DNA of 64,000 bases from Mesorhizobium temperatum (GCF_002284575.1 NZ_NPKJ01000019.1:62001-126000), one strand, 5' to 3'; counted from the first letter of the stretch, positions 48,596-56,380 are shown. Numbers and translations: made by a program. The notes: generated from the letters alone by a model not told the origin.

Positions 48596-49597
48596 ATGTG
48601 GAATGTGGCGAAAGAGGGCTGGGCGCTGCTTGCGGAGAGCATTGTCGGCTTCATCAATGACAATGCCTTGAGCCACGGGGCAGCGATGGCGTTTTATGCC
48701 ACGACCTCGCTTGCGCCGATCCTGCTCATCGTTGTCGCCATCGCTGGCATGGCCTTCGGAAACGATGCGGCGCAACTGGCGCTTTCGGCCCAGCTGTCGG
48801 GGCTGATGGGTCCGCAGAGCGCCGAGCTTTTGCAAGCGACACTCGAGAACGCGTCACACAAAAAGGCGGGAACTCTCGCCAGCATTTTGGGGCTCGTCAC
48901 GCTGTTGGTCACCGCATCCGGCGTGTTCGGCGAAATGCAGGTTGCCCTGAACGAAATCTGGAAAGTCAAACCGGGTAAGACATCGATTTCCAGCCTTGTG
49001 CGGGCCCGCGCCGCAAGCCTTGGGCTCGTTGCAGCGCTTGGCTTCCTGCTGCTAGTGTCGCTGGTCGCGAGCGCTGCAATTTCGGCGCTTGGCGAAATCA
49101 TCAACGCATACCTGCCCTTCGGCGCCCTTATCCTGAGTGCAATCAACGAGATCGTCTCGTTTGCGCTGATCGCGCTGTTGTTCGCGGCGATCTACAAGGT
49201 CCTGCCCGACCGCACGCTGCGATGGCGCGACGTTGGCGTCGGCGCCGTGCTGACGGCGTTTCTCTTCACGGTCGGCAAGTCGCTGATCGGCTGGTATATC
49301 GGGGCCAGCGCGACCGCGTCGTCATACGGCGCAGCCGGCGCACTGCTCGTCGTGCTGCTGTGGGTTTTTTATTCGTCCGAGATCTTTCTGTTGGGCGCCG
49401 AATTTACGCGAGCTTACTCGGTTCGACACGGCAGCCGATCCGATCTGGAGGCGATCATCCAAGCAAGTGATCGCGAACAGCAGCTGGCGACGGCGGCCAG
49501 GATTGAAAAGTCTGAGAACGAAGTCCTCGGCTGGATTGTTTTCAGCAGTCTCCTCACCGCGTTTCTAAGCCATTTCTGGCATCGACGCCGGCGCTGA
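48596..49597 (+). CDS. YihY/BrkB-family membrane protein
   Basis: A 333-residue inner-membrane protein with six predicted segments. Family landmarks are HGAAMAFYATTSLAPILLIVV at the first segment, TASGVFGEMQVALNEIWKVKPG, and LLVVLLWVFYSSEIFLLGAEFTRAYS (in outline). ATG 48596 with GTGAGG upstream is chosen over a TTG at 48569. The family was once called RNase BN or BrkB; its true role is unclear and it is not a nuclease. Its 3' end overlaps the convergent DUF3606 gene by 44 bases. Confidence 0.87.
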   Translation: MWNVAKEGWALLAESIVGFINDNALSHGAAMAFYATTSLAPILLIVVAIAGMAFGNDAAQLALSAQLSGLMGPQSAELLQATLENASHKKAGTLASILGLVTLLVTASGVFGEMQVALNEIWKVKPGKTSISSLVRARAASLGLVAALGFLLLVSLVASAAISALGEIINAYLPFGALILSAINEIVSFALIALLFAAIYKVLPDRTLRWRDVGVGAVLTAFLFTVGKSLIGWYIGASATASSYGAAGALLVVLLWVFYSSEIFLLGAEFTRAYSVRHGSRSDLEAIIQASDREQQLATAARIEKSENEVLGWIVFSSLLTAFLSHFWHRRRR

Positions 49598-49838
49598 GAC
49601 GTCCGGCGCGGTGTCCCGAGGCGAGCATGGTTTTGGGAACATCCGGCCGAAGCGACGTGCGAAGTTCCTTCGCCGCAGCCACCAGCCTGGCGCGGTTGCT
49701 TCCATATCTCTTGATCAACTGATGGACTTGCGCTGGGGTGATGCCGTTTTGCCGGGCAAAATGCCTTACCACGTAATCCTCGCTGCCGGAGATCCGATCC
49801 CGGTGGCGGGGATAGAGCTTCGCCGCGTCGGCTGTCAT
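49554..49838 (-). CDS. DUF3606 small protein
   Basis: A 94-residue soluble protein from ATG 49838, behind AGGAG. The DUF3606 core is SEDYVVRHFARQNGITPAQVHQL followed by KRYGSNRARLVAAAKEL, a small helical module typical of rhizobial stress-induced proteins. Function is unknown. About 45 bases upstream GGCAAC-N16-CGTT resembles, but does not match exactly, an EcfG general-stress promoter. Convergent overlap with the BrkB-like gene. Confidence 0.78.
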   Translation of the reverse strand: MTADAAKLYPRHRDRISGSEDYVVRHFARQNGITPAQVHQLIKRYGSNRARLVAAAKELRTSLRPDVPKTMLASGHRAGRLSAGVDARNGLETR

Positions 49839-50057
49839 GCTTACTCTCCTTTGGTCACGTTTGCCCACGATGTATGATTGGCCAACGCAAAACTGGCGAA
49901 TTCGTTGCCGCATGCGACACCAAAGCGCTTTTTCGCCGCAGGCCCGAACACATGGCCAAAGCAACCGGACCGGCGCACGCTTTGGTTAAGTCCATACGTC
50001 GATTTTTCGAGACTCAGCCCCCTGGCACGCGCATGATATGAGCAGGGAGGAAAAGCC

Positions 50058-50321
50058 ATGCGCGAATTGCCAAAGAGCATTGACGCAGACGTTGTAATCG
50101 AAATCAGCAGGTTGCTTGACGACCGTGCGAAGTCGGCACCAGTGCCAGTCCACAAGCTTGCCTCGATGATCTCGAATAGTGTCGAGACCGATCTGCCGAC
50201 AGCTTCCATCGAAGAGTTGATCGTTGAAATGGCCATGACCCGCCAACTTCCGATGCTGTTCGATCTACCGGGGGCAGATGCAGACAACGTCATATCGATC
50301 GCCTTGGCGCGCGCCAGCTGA
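50058..50321 (+). CDS. Small conserved hypothetical protein (87 residues)
   Basis: Starts at ATG 50058 with a strong GGGAGGAA box. It is acidic and helical, with no membrane segment or signal. Its C-terminal 42 residues (VPVHKLASMISNSVETDLPT, then ASIEELIVEMAMTRQLPMLF-D) align with one gap to the tandem small proteins at 53547 and 53778, so the three look like members of one small family. Function unknown. Confidence 0.65.
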   Translation: MRELPKSIDADVVIEISRLLDDRAKSAPVPVHKLASMISNSVETDLPTASIEELIVEMAMTRQLPMLFDLPGADADNVISIALARAS

Positions 50322-50526
50322 TCCGGCTGAGGGACCTTTCTGCCGAGTGTGATTTCTAGACGCGGATCGTTCCCATCCTGCTCCAATTCGCCCGCTGGCT
50401 CCGGCCGGCGGCCTTTTACTGCGTCGCCAATGATAATCGTCATGGGCAATAATCGTCATGGGCGATCCGCTGTCGGGAACATGTGGTGTCCAGTTGCATT
50501 TCCTCTAGACAACAAAGGAGGAATTC

Positions 50527-50727
50527 ATGAACTGGGATCAAATCATGGGAAAATGGATGCAGTTCAAAGGCAAGGCCAAAGAGCAATGGGGTGACCTTAC
50601 CGACGATGACCTTGATCGCATCGAGGGCAATCGTGACCAACTCGCAGGACGCATTCAGGAGCGGTATGGAATCGCCAAGGAAGAGGCAGAGCGCCAGGTA
50701 GACGACTGGTCGAGGAGCCTTACCTGA
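50527..50727 (+). CDS. CsbD-family stress protein
   Basis: A 66-residue soluble protein. The CsbD signature is MGKWMQFKGKAKEQWGDLTD followed by DRIEGNRDQLAGRIQERYG. ATG 50527 follows AAAGGAGGA. CsbD proteins are general-stress induced in many bacteria; their molecular role is unknown. Upstream, GGAAC at 50476-50480 is followed 16 bases later by CATT instead of CGTT, so EcfG control is possible but not shown. Confidence 0.92.
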   Translation: MNWDQIMGKWMQFKGKAKEQWGDLTDDDLDRIEGNRDQLAGRIQERYGIAKEEAERQVDDWSRSLT

Positions 50728-50739
50728 GCGTTCAGAACC

Positions 50740-50768
50740 AAGGCTGCGCCGTCGATCGGCGCAGCCTT
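50740..50768 (+). terminator. Stem-loop terminator after csbD
   Basis: AAGGCTGCGCCG (50740-50751) and CGGCGCAGCCTT (50757-50768) pair perfectly over 12 bases around a five-base loop, 12 bases after the csbD stop. There is no long U-run, as is common in GC-rich alphaproteobacteria. It may also serve transcripts from the convergent 50875 gene. Confidence 0.65.
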
Positions 50769-50874
50769 GACACCGTCCAAAGCCTGCCGCTCCGAATGAG
50801 CGGCGGGCGATGTGTAGGCGACGGTGGCGGGGTGATCTGTGCCTCCCGTCGCTCCAGGATTTTCGGAACGAGAG

Positions 50875-51075
50875 CTAGCGCGCCGATTGTCGCTTGGCTT
50901 GTGCGGCGACGGCCGTGAGGAAAGCCGTTGCGGCAGTATCGCACGCCGCTCGGGACGGGCTATAAGCGAAAAGGATCAGCTCGGCAGCGCGTAGCGTAAG
51001 GCCGTGCTTTTTAGCGAAAGCAGCTATTTCGTAAGGCTTGTCGTGGTCTGTGGCCAGATCGTAGTCTTCGTTCAT
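50875..51075 (-). CDS. DUF3606-like small protein
   Basis: A 66-residue protein from ATG 51075, behind GGGAGGAAG. The stretch KPYEIAAFAKKHGLTLRAAE resembles the DUF3606 helix pair (YEVxxFAxKHGIT), while the second half is Ala-rich and divergent. Probably a distant relative of the 49554 product. Function unknown; its neighbours are stress-type genes. Confidence 0.65.
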   Translation of the reverse strand: MNEDYDLATDHDKPYEIAAFAKKHGLTLRAAELILFAYSPSRAACDTAATAFLTAVAAQAKRQSAR

Positions 51076-51288
51076 TTTGCTTCCTCCCGTTGCGACGTTC
51101 CTCGCCTTGGCCCCTCCTTGGCGCAAAGATTAACTTCCCTGGCGTCGAGAGAGTCTACCAATTGGAGATTGCAAAAGGCCTACCGGGCCTGATGCGGCCG
51201 TGGCGAGGCGGAAGCCCCCATTTTGTCCGCTGCACATCGAAAAAGATTATATGATTGCGCTGATATCGCAGGTGGTCGACGCAAGCCA

Positions 51289-52188
51289 ATGCCGATTTTT
51301 TCAGTCAAGCACACGACCGTCTATCGCTACACGCAACCGGTGACGTTCGGCGAGCATCGGCTGATGTTCAGGCCGCGCGATAGTTTCGATCAGCGACTTC
51401 TGGATCACGCCCTGTTCGTGGACCCCGAGCCGAAAGAGGTTCGCTGGATCCATGACGTTTTCGGAAACTGCGTTGCGGTAATCGACTTCAAGGGCTCGGG
51501 TGACGAACTGCGTTTCGTGACAGATATTCGGCTCGATCACACGCCGCAGCATGCGCCTGATTTCCGCATCGATGAAGCAGCGCTCAGCTATCCCTTTTCC
51601 TATGATCCGGATGAGGCAACCGACCTCACCCAAACCATCGAGCGCCATCATCCCGATGACGGCGACGAGATCGGCAAATGGGCACGACAGTTCGTGAGTG
51701 CCAGAGGCCACACCGAGACGGGCAAACTGTTGATGACGCTTTGCTACGCCATCCACGAGAGCTTTGTGTATTCCCGTCGAACTGAATCAGGGACGCAACC
51801 GCCTCTCATGACCTTGCACCTGCGTCGAGGCACATGCCGGGATTTTGCCCTGTTCATGATGGAAGCGGTTCGTTCGCTCGGTTTTGCCGCGCGTTTTGTG
51901 ACCGGCTATGTCTATGTGCCGAACCGCGACAGTGCTTCTGTCCTCGGCGGCGGTTCGACGCATGCCTGGTGCCAGGTCTATTTGCCTGGCGCGGGTTGGG
52001 TCGAGTTCGACCCCACCAATGGCATTGTCGGCAACCGGGATCTGATCAGGGTGGCTGTGGCCAGGCATCCTGGGCAAGCCATCCCTCTTTCCGGAAGCTA
52101 CTGCGGCAGCGCGTCGAGCTTTCTCGGTATGACGGTGGAGGTCAAGGTGGTGAAGGAAGCCGGAACTAATAAAATTAGTATCTTCTAA
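51289..52188 (+). CDS. Transglutaminase-like cysteine peptidase-family protein
   Basis: A 299-residue protein with an N-terminal bacterial transglutaminase-associated beta domain (about 1-100, FSVKHTTVYRYTQPVTFGEH) and a transglutaminase core. The catalytic triad is visible: Cys183 in RRGTCRDFALF, His225 in GSTHAWCQVYLP and Asp241 in WVEFDPTNG. ATG 51289 is used; the frame to 51223 lacks support. No signal peptide is seen. The family includes proteases and amidases acting on proteins or peptides; the target is unknown. A decayed relative follows directly. Confidence 0.87.
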   Translation: MPIFSVKHTTVYRYTQPVTFGEHRLMFRPRDSFDQRLLDHALFVDPEPKEVRWIHDVFGNCVAVIDFKGSGDELRFVTDIRLDHTPQHAPDFRIDEAALSYPFSYDPDEATDLTQTIERHHPDDGDEIGKWARQFVSARGHTETGKLLMTLCYAIHESFVYSRRTESGTQPPLMTLHLRRGTCRDFALFMMEAVRSLGFAARFVTGYVYVPNRDSASVLGGGSTHAWCQVYLPGAGWVEFDPTNGIVGNRDLIRVAVARHPGQAIPLSGSYCGSASSFLGMTVEVKVVKEAGTNKISIF

Positions 52189-52194
52189 TGTATT

Positions 52195-52545
52195 TCGGTT
52201 CGCGGCAATCCGGAGTTTGCTCGCCGGTGTCGGTCGTGATTTTGCACATCTGGCAATCACGCTGCCGTTGTATGCACATTCCGGCGCGATACTGCACCGG
52301 CTATCTCGGCGACATCGGCACACCGCCGATGCCATATCCCATGGATTTCAACGCACGGTTGCAAGCTTAACTCAGCGGCCATTGGTTCACCTTTGATGCA
52401 CGGCACAACCAGCCTCGCATAGGCAGAATCGTGATGGCGAAGGACGTCGCCCGTCTCAACGAGCTTCGGTCTTTTCGCGGCTCACCCTTTCGAAGTCATC
52501 ACAGAAGAAATCCAAGCCGCGCTTGAGAAGGCGCCAGCCCGCCGC
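52195..52545 (+). pseudogene. Decayed second transglutaminase-like gene
   Basis: Directly after the intact gene, family sequence appears in shifting frames: GVGRDFAHLAITL (52226 on), then MHIPARYCTGYLGDIGTPPM and DFNA, then HWFTFDARHNQPRIGRIVMA, then STSFGLFAAHPFEVITEEIQ. The expected GVCRDFAHLA motif reads GVGRD, so the catalytic Cys codon has become Gly, and at least two frameshifts and stops interrupt it. The N-terminal half is missing. It belongs to the CTGYLGDI-type subgroup, different from its intact neighbour, so it is not a simple recent duplicate. Confidence 0.75.
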
Positions 52546-52583
52546 ACCTTTCGGCATGACGGGCTTCAGCGTGAGGACTCACG

Positions 52584-52883
52584 TCAGTCGTAGACCTTCA
52601 CAATCTTGCGGGTACCTGGATCGACCAGGACGGTTCGGCCGTCGATGACGACGTAGCGGTACTGAACATCCGGCACCTCGTAGAGCTCGACTGTTTCGGG
52701 CACCGCAGTGCCGATGTTGAGCTCCACGCCGGGAAGGCTGAGTGATGCCACCGGTTTCTTTTTCACGTATTCGCGGATCACAACGTCCTGCTCGGGTTGA
52801 ATAATGACGTCCTGAGCGGCGGCGGCGCTGACACCAACGAGCAGAAGGATGCCTGCCGCAGCCGATGTAAGTTGCTTTCTCAT
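52584..52883 (-). CDS. DUF1236-like exported protein
   Basis: A 99-residue protein from ATG 52883, behind GGAGG. A signal peptide (MRKQLTSAAAGILLLVGVSA, cleavage near AAAAQ) precedes a small domain: VIIQPEQDVVIREYVKKKPV, VELYEVPDVQYRYVVIDGRT and LVDPGTRKIVKVYD, the DUF1236 pattern. The domain is common and often multi-copy in rhizobia; function unknown, presumed periplasmic. A perfect EcfG-type promoter lies 67 bases upstream, so it should be induced in the general stress response. Confidence 0.82.
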   Translation of the reverse strand: MRKQLTSAAAGILLLVGVSAAAAQDVIIQPEQDVVIREYVKKKPVASLSLPGVELNIGTAVPETVELYEVPDVQYRYVVIDGRTVLVDPGTRKIVKVYD

Positions 52884-52949
52884 ATTAGCCTCCGAGCAAC
52901 CTTCAGCTGCGGTGCTTGATTGCTGCCGCCACGGGTTGCTTACTACCTG

Positions 52950-52975
52950 AACGGTGCGGAGCAATTCTTGGTTCC
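52950..52975 (-). promoter_or_regulatory. EcfG-type general stress promoter of the DUF1236 gene
   Basis: On the reverse strand GGAAC (52975-52971) and CGTT (52953-52950) are separated by exactly 17 bases, the consensus GGAAC-N16/17-CGTT for the alphaproteobacterial general stress sigma factor EcfG. The -10 element is 67 bases before the DUF1236 start. Exact match of nine positions at the right spacing and orientation makes chance less likely. Confidence 0.7.
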
Positions 52976-53143
52976 ACTGATTGGTGGGGTCGGTTTCTTT
53001 TGTTGATCGGTATCGGGCTGCCCTGCATCATGGCCGCCTACTATTATGCTTGGGACAAACAAGTTTCGCAAAAGTGACAGGCAGCCTGCAGAGCGCGAAC
53101 TGGTGCTGGGTCAATCCTAAGCGGGATCCTGCTATAATCCCGT

Positions 53144-53317
53144 ATGGCCGCTCGAATAGTGATTATCCTGGCGCTTCTTGCCGCCTTCGCCTACGGATTC
53201 GCAAAACTCGTGGAACGTTATGGCGACGCTAGCGACAAGCCCTCTCCCTGTGAAAAATGGCCCCACCCTGATTGTCCGGTTCCAAACGCGCCTCCTCAGG
53301 AAGAAAGTAAGCTGTGA
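53144..53317 (+). CDS. 57-residue single-span membrane protein
   Basis: ATG 53144 to TGA 53315-53317 encodes MAARIVIILALLAAFAYGFA followed by a short soluble tail with a small cysteine motif (PCEKWPHPDCPVP) and an acidic end. It has one N-terminal membrane helix or uncleaved signal. CysX6Cys in a Pro-rich tail suggests a periplasmic disulfide or metal site. No strong ribosome-binding site is seen; TATAAT occurs just before the start, so a leaderless transcript is conceivable. Coding character is supported by the signal-like helix only. Confidence 0.5.
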   Translation: MAARIVIILALLAAFAYGFAKLVERYGDASDKPSPCEKWPHPDCPVPNAPPQEESKL

Positions 53318-53417
53318 GCGGGCGCGTTCGCGGGCGGCCTCATGCCATGCGCCCGCAGCCGCCCCACAGGTCGCGTCAGGTTAAACGAATGCGGGATTAG
53401 TAAGCCTCCAATTTCGC

Positions 53418-53483
53418 TGATCGGAATGGCAGGCCGTGAACCTGCGACCCCATCGTCCCGAACGATGTGCGCTACCAGCCTGG
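53418..53483 (-). pseudogene. tRNA-Pro(CGG)-like fragment
   Basis: The reverse strand shows CTGGTAGCGCA (3' half of a D arm), a perfect anticodon arm CATCG-TTCGGGA-CGATG with anticodon CGG, a T stem GCAGG/CCTGC with a damaged loop (TTCACGG), and a 3' end CATTCCGATCA. The 5' acceptor strand and 5' half of the D arm are absent: upstream bases do not pair with CATTCCG. It is therefore a degenerate 3' two-thirds of tRNA-Pro, not a working gene. Confidence 0.7.
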
Positions 53484-53546
53484 TTCCGCCGTGAGAGACC
53501 GAGGCGACTGCGCGAAACCGTAACGCCACTATGCTGCTGCAGGCGT

Positions 53547-53771
53547 CTAGGGGGCCGCGTCAAAATCGATTGCAAATCCCGCGTCGATGGCGCTTCGCGC
53601 AATGAGATCGCCAATTTGCCAATCCGTGAGTTCGCAAAGTGGAAACATCTTCCTCACGGCGCTGGTCACTTCGAATATCGAAACGCTCGGGTTGTCGACA
53701 TGATCGATCAGGTAGCGGACAATCGCTTGCCGAACATCCAATGAATTTGGCTTCTGCACCAGCCCGGACAT
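53547..53771 (-). CDS. Small hypothetical protein (74 residues), paralogue of the 53778 product
   Basis: A short soluble helical protein (MSGLVQKPNSLDVRQAIVRY ...). Its segment from VSIFEVTSAVRKMFPLCELT to GFAIDFDA aligns without gaps to LSIAQAIRAIRTLMPTCKAT to GVPVAFDA of the neighbouring 53778 product, with about 12 of 43 positions identical. The ribosome-binding site is weak. It lies six bases after its neighbour on the same strand. Function unknown. Confidence 0.6.
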   Translation of the reverse strand: MSGLVQKPNSLDVRQAIVRYLIDHVDNPSVSIFEVTSAVRKMFPLCELTDWQIGDLIARSAIDAGFAIDFDAAP

Positions 53772-53777
53772 TTCCGG

Positions 53778-54023
53778 CTACGAATGGAGCCGTGGTTCTA
53801 GGCCATCGGCTGTTTTGGCGTCGAAAGCGACGGGCACGCCGTGAACCACGCATGCTGCCGCCAGCATCTCCTCCAACTCGTGATTGGTGGCCTTGCAAGT
53901 CGGCATGAGTGTTCGAATGGCGCGGATCGCCTGTGCGATTGAGAGATACCGAGCCTTGCCTCTGGAAAGGACGTAGGCCTCCGCCGCCCCTTCAACCGTG
54001 ACTGTGTGAAAAGTGTTGCTCAT
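53778..54023 (-). CDS. Small hypothetical protein (81 residues)
   Basis: From ATG 54023 behind GGGAGGAA. A soluble helical protein with two cysteines; it shares the P-x-C-x-x-T and G-x-x-x-x-FDA pattern with the 53547 product and, less closely, with the 50058 product. The two form a short operon. No known domain recognised. Confidence 0.65.
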   Translation of the reverse strand: MSNTFHTVTVEGAAEAYVLSRGKARYLSIAQAIRAIRTLMPTCKATNHELEEMLAAACVVHGVPVAFDAKTADGLEPRLHS

Positions 54024-54102
54024 CAACAGTTCCTCCCTGCCAACCAATACGACTTTCGTCTAACATGCGGCGGCCTTCAAGCTTTTGTCTGATATCGGAC
54101 AA

Positions 54103-54804
54103 TCAGGCGGAGGCCAGCCCGAAGTGACGTTGCTCCTCGTCGCCATAGGCACCATGTGTGAGCTTTATCATTCCGGCACGGTCGACGATCGTGATCTCGC
54201 CGCGCCTGGCGTGAACCAGCCCCCGATATTCAAGCATTTGGAGGGCGGTGGTAACCCCGGGGCGCCGAGCGCCGAGCATGGTCGCCAGAAATTCATGCGT
54301 CAGGTAGATCTTGTTTCCTTCGGTCCGGTCGTGGACCATCAGCAACCAGCGGGCCAGCCGTTCCTCGATTTTGGAATGGCCGTTGACCAGTGCCGTCCGG
54401 GACGACTGGACAAGGAAGGCGTGGGCATAGCGAAGCAGTGACGCGCGAAGGGACTGGCTTTCTGCAATCACAGGGCGAAGATTTTCAACCGGCAGGCACC
54501 AGCCATTGCCTGCGACCTGGATATAGGTCTCATTGGGAGAGCTGTCTTGGCCGAGAATGACGGCAACGCCTGTCATGCCATCACAGCCAACGATCCCGAC
54601 TTCACTCTGCCGCCCTCCAGTCATGGTTGCGACCACCGAAGCGATACCCGCCTCTGGAAAATACACATGCTCGATTGGCTGATACGGGACCTCCAGTTGG
54701 GCTTTGATGTTCAGTTGGACATGATGCATTGACGGCCGTAACAGCGCGAAATCCTCCGGGGCGAGGGCTTTCAATACATGATTGCGAGGATGGGACTGGG
54801 GCAC
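54103..54804 (-). CDS. Crp/Fnr-family transcriptional regulator
   Basis: A 233-residue regulator starting at GTG 54804, chosen because GGGAGAGA lies directly upstream; the open frame to 54921 has no such site. The N-terminal cyclic-nucleotide-binding-like barrel (about 20-140, IEHVYFPEAGIASVVATM) lacks the Fnr cysteine cluster and clear cAMP-binding residues. The C-terminal helix-turn-helix is LTHEFLATMLGARRPGVTTAL. This subgroup is common in rhizobia, with unknown signals. It is next to the stress-type small genes. Confidence 0.87.
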   Translation of the reverse strand: MPQSHPRNHVLKALAPEDFALLRPSMHHVQLNIKAQLEVPYQPIEHVYFPEAGIASVVATMTGGRQSEVGIVGCDGMTGVAVILGQDSSPNETYIQVAGNGWCLPVENLRPVIAESQSLRASLLRYAHAFLVQSSRTALVNGHSKIEERLARWLLMVHDRTEGNKIYLTHEFLATMLGARRPGVTTALQMLEYRGLVHARRGEITIVDRAGMIKLTHGAYGDEEQRHFGLASA

Positions 54805-55474
54805 GGCTCTCTCCCGGACGGGCAAGAGCACGTACCCTCTCACTGTCGGCTGCATCCGCAGCACTGGCGGCCGATATCGAAGCATAGGCTTCAAACGCGC
54901 GATTGGCAAAACCTTCGCCACCCGTGGCCGAACTTAAAACTGAGACGCGGCCCCGACAGCGTCGATCCGGCGCCGGCAGAACACCTGGCGAACATACTGT
55001 GCGGATTGTGCCACAACCGGGCGCGCAACCCTGCGCAGCTGTGCACAGCGCGGCAAGAAGCCCTTCTAGAAAATCTTCTAGGAAAACTGGTGCTGCGAGA
55101 GAGGATTGAACTCTAATTCGCATCAATGAAATCAATAACTTGCAAGGCACTTTGTAACATTGTGACGCCCAACAAATGACCTCGTTCGCCATCAGTTGGG
55201 AAGGTCACAACCGAGAAAGACTCCTTGGGGAGCGCGACCCCCCGTGCAGCCGATTTGCCTCTGAGTGTCTATCGGCGACTTTCGCCCTGCGCCGTGGCGA
55301 TGTGACAGAAGCCATACTAACCAGCCGGGGCGAGTCGGCGGGCACCTTCTGGAGCTTTTTGCACCGTCTGCCCCGTCCAAAGCCTCCGCCTTTGCCTCGG
55401 TCCCTTGTTGCGTTAGGATAGACGCAAATTAGCTATACCTGATGAATTGGATTCGCTGAGGGGGGCGAGAGTTC
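54805..55474. other. Long gene-free stretch holding a tRNA 3' fragment
   Basis: About 670 bases without a convincing gene. It includes the 27-base tRNA 3' end at 55088-55114, preceded by the direct TTCTAGAAAATCTTCTAG repeat-like string at about 55063-55080. The promoter of the LysR gene at 55475 should lie at its right end, but no clear site was seen. Confidence 0.45.
55088..55114 (-). pseudogene. 27-base tRNA 3' end (tRNA-Thr-like), possible att remnant
   Basis: The reverse strand carries AGAG-TTCAATC-CTCT (T arm) followed by CTCGCAGCACCA, a complete acceptor 3' strand with encoded CCA. No D arm or anticodon arm precedes it; the upstream bases are AT-rich and unpaired. From memory the sequence equals the 3' end of a rhizobial tRNA-Thr(GGT). 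Isolated tRNA 3' ends of this length are what site-specific integrases leave at the far end of an inserted element. Confidence 0.65.
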
Positions 55475-56380
55475 ATGGAAATGCAGCAGGTCCGTTATTT
55501 CCTGGCCCTGTCCAGCACGCTGAACTTCACCAGGGCGGCGGAAGAATGCAATGTCACGCAACCGGCGTTGACGCGCGCCATCAAGACACTTGAGGACGAG
55601 CTGGGTGGAGAGCTCCTTCGGCGCGAGCGCCAGCATTCTCACCTGACCGAACTGGGCCGGCGCATGCTGCCTTTGCTGCAGCAATGTTATGATGCCGCCA
55701 CGTCCGCCAAATCACTCGCCAAAGCAGTGCAAAGCAGCGACGTGGCACTGCTTAATGTCACCATTTCCAACAGCGTGAACATAGCGCTGCTGGTTTCGCC
55801 GTTTACGGAGCTTTTTCGGGCTTATCCCGGTGTGCATCTCAAGATCAGTCGCGGTTCGCCGACCGCTGTCGTCGATGCGCTCAAGAATGGTGACGTCGAG
55901 CTGGCGGTGGCGGGCCCGCTGGGGGCGGCTTGGGATCGGCTCGACACTTGGCCGCTCTTCCAGGAGGAGATCGAGCTGGTGGTGAATTCCGATCATCCGC
56001 TCGCCCGTCGCAACGAATCCGACGTTGCGCTCGATCAGCTTGCCGGAGAACCGGTGCTCAGCCGGATCGATTGGGAAACAAGCGAGGAGCTGTCGCGTCG
56101 CCTCGCTGCGAAAGGGTTCACGGCTCAGGCCGCCCATGAGGTCGAGACTGACCACGATCTGCTGGCGCTGCTGGAGGCCAACGCCGGTGTGGGCTTCGTC
56201 TCCACGACAGCGCCGCGGTCGTCGAGTGTCCGCAGACTCAAGCTGCGGGATGTCGACATTTCGCGCGTGGTCGCCGTATACGCGGTCGCCGGCCGGCATC
56301 GTTCGCCAGTCGCCACGACGCTGCTCAACCTGTTGCGATCGACGGACTGGTCGCCATTTGGCGTTAGCGAGCCCGCCTAA
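55475..56380 (+). CDS. LysR-family transcriptional regulator
   Basis: A 301-residue regulator. The winged helix covers 1-60 (MQQVRYFLALSSTLNFTRAA, CNVTQPALTRAIKTLEDELG), and the effector domain about 90-290. The ATG at 55475 is followed by an equally plausible start MQQVRYF at 55481. The helix is of the MEMxQxRYFLAL type seen in CatR/CbbR-like and hydrogen-peroxide-related regulators. It converges on the peroxiredoxin gene, overlapping by 17 bases, so its target is not obvious. Confidence 0.9.
   Translation: MEMQQVRYFLALSSTLNFTRAAEECNVTQPALTRAIKTLEDELGGELLRRERQHSHLTELGRRMLPLLQQCYDAATSAKSLAKAVQSSDVALLNVTISNSVNIALLVSPFTELFRAYPGVHLKISRGSPTAVVDALKNGDVELAVAGPLGAAWDRLDTWPLFQEEIELVVNSDHPLARRNESDVALDQLAGEPVLSRIDWETSEELSRRLAAKGFTAQAAHEVETDHDLLALLEANAGVGFVSTTAPRSSSVRRLKLRDVDISRVVAVYAVAGRHRSPVATTLLNLLRSTDWSPFGVSEPA

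Noticed and set aside
50476..50500. Possible EcfG promoter before csbD
   Set aside because: GGAAC is followed at the right distance by CATT rather than CGTT; one of the key -10 bases fails, so it was not called.
52188..52370. 60-residue Cys-rich plus-strand open frame
   Set aside because: Its second half (IPARYCTGYLGDIG) is one frame of the decayed transglutaminase, so it is not an independent gene.
52964..53077. Short hydrophobic frame ending IMAAYYYAWDKQVSQK
   Set aside because: No ATG, GTG or TTG in a sensible position with a ribosome-binding site; it may be a relic of a small membrane protein but cannot be supported.
53464..53490. GTTCC/AACG pair resembling an EcfG promoter on the reverse strand
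   Set aside because: Spacing is 18 rather than 16-17, and the bases belong to the tRNA-Pro-like fragment.
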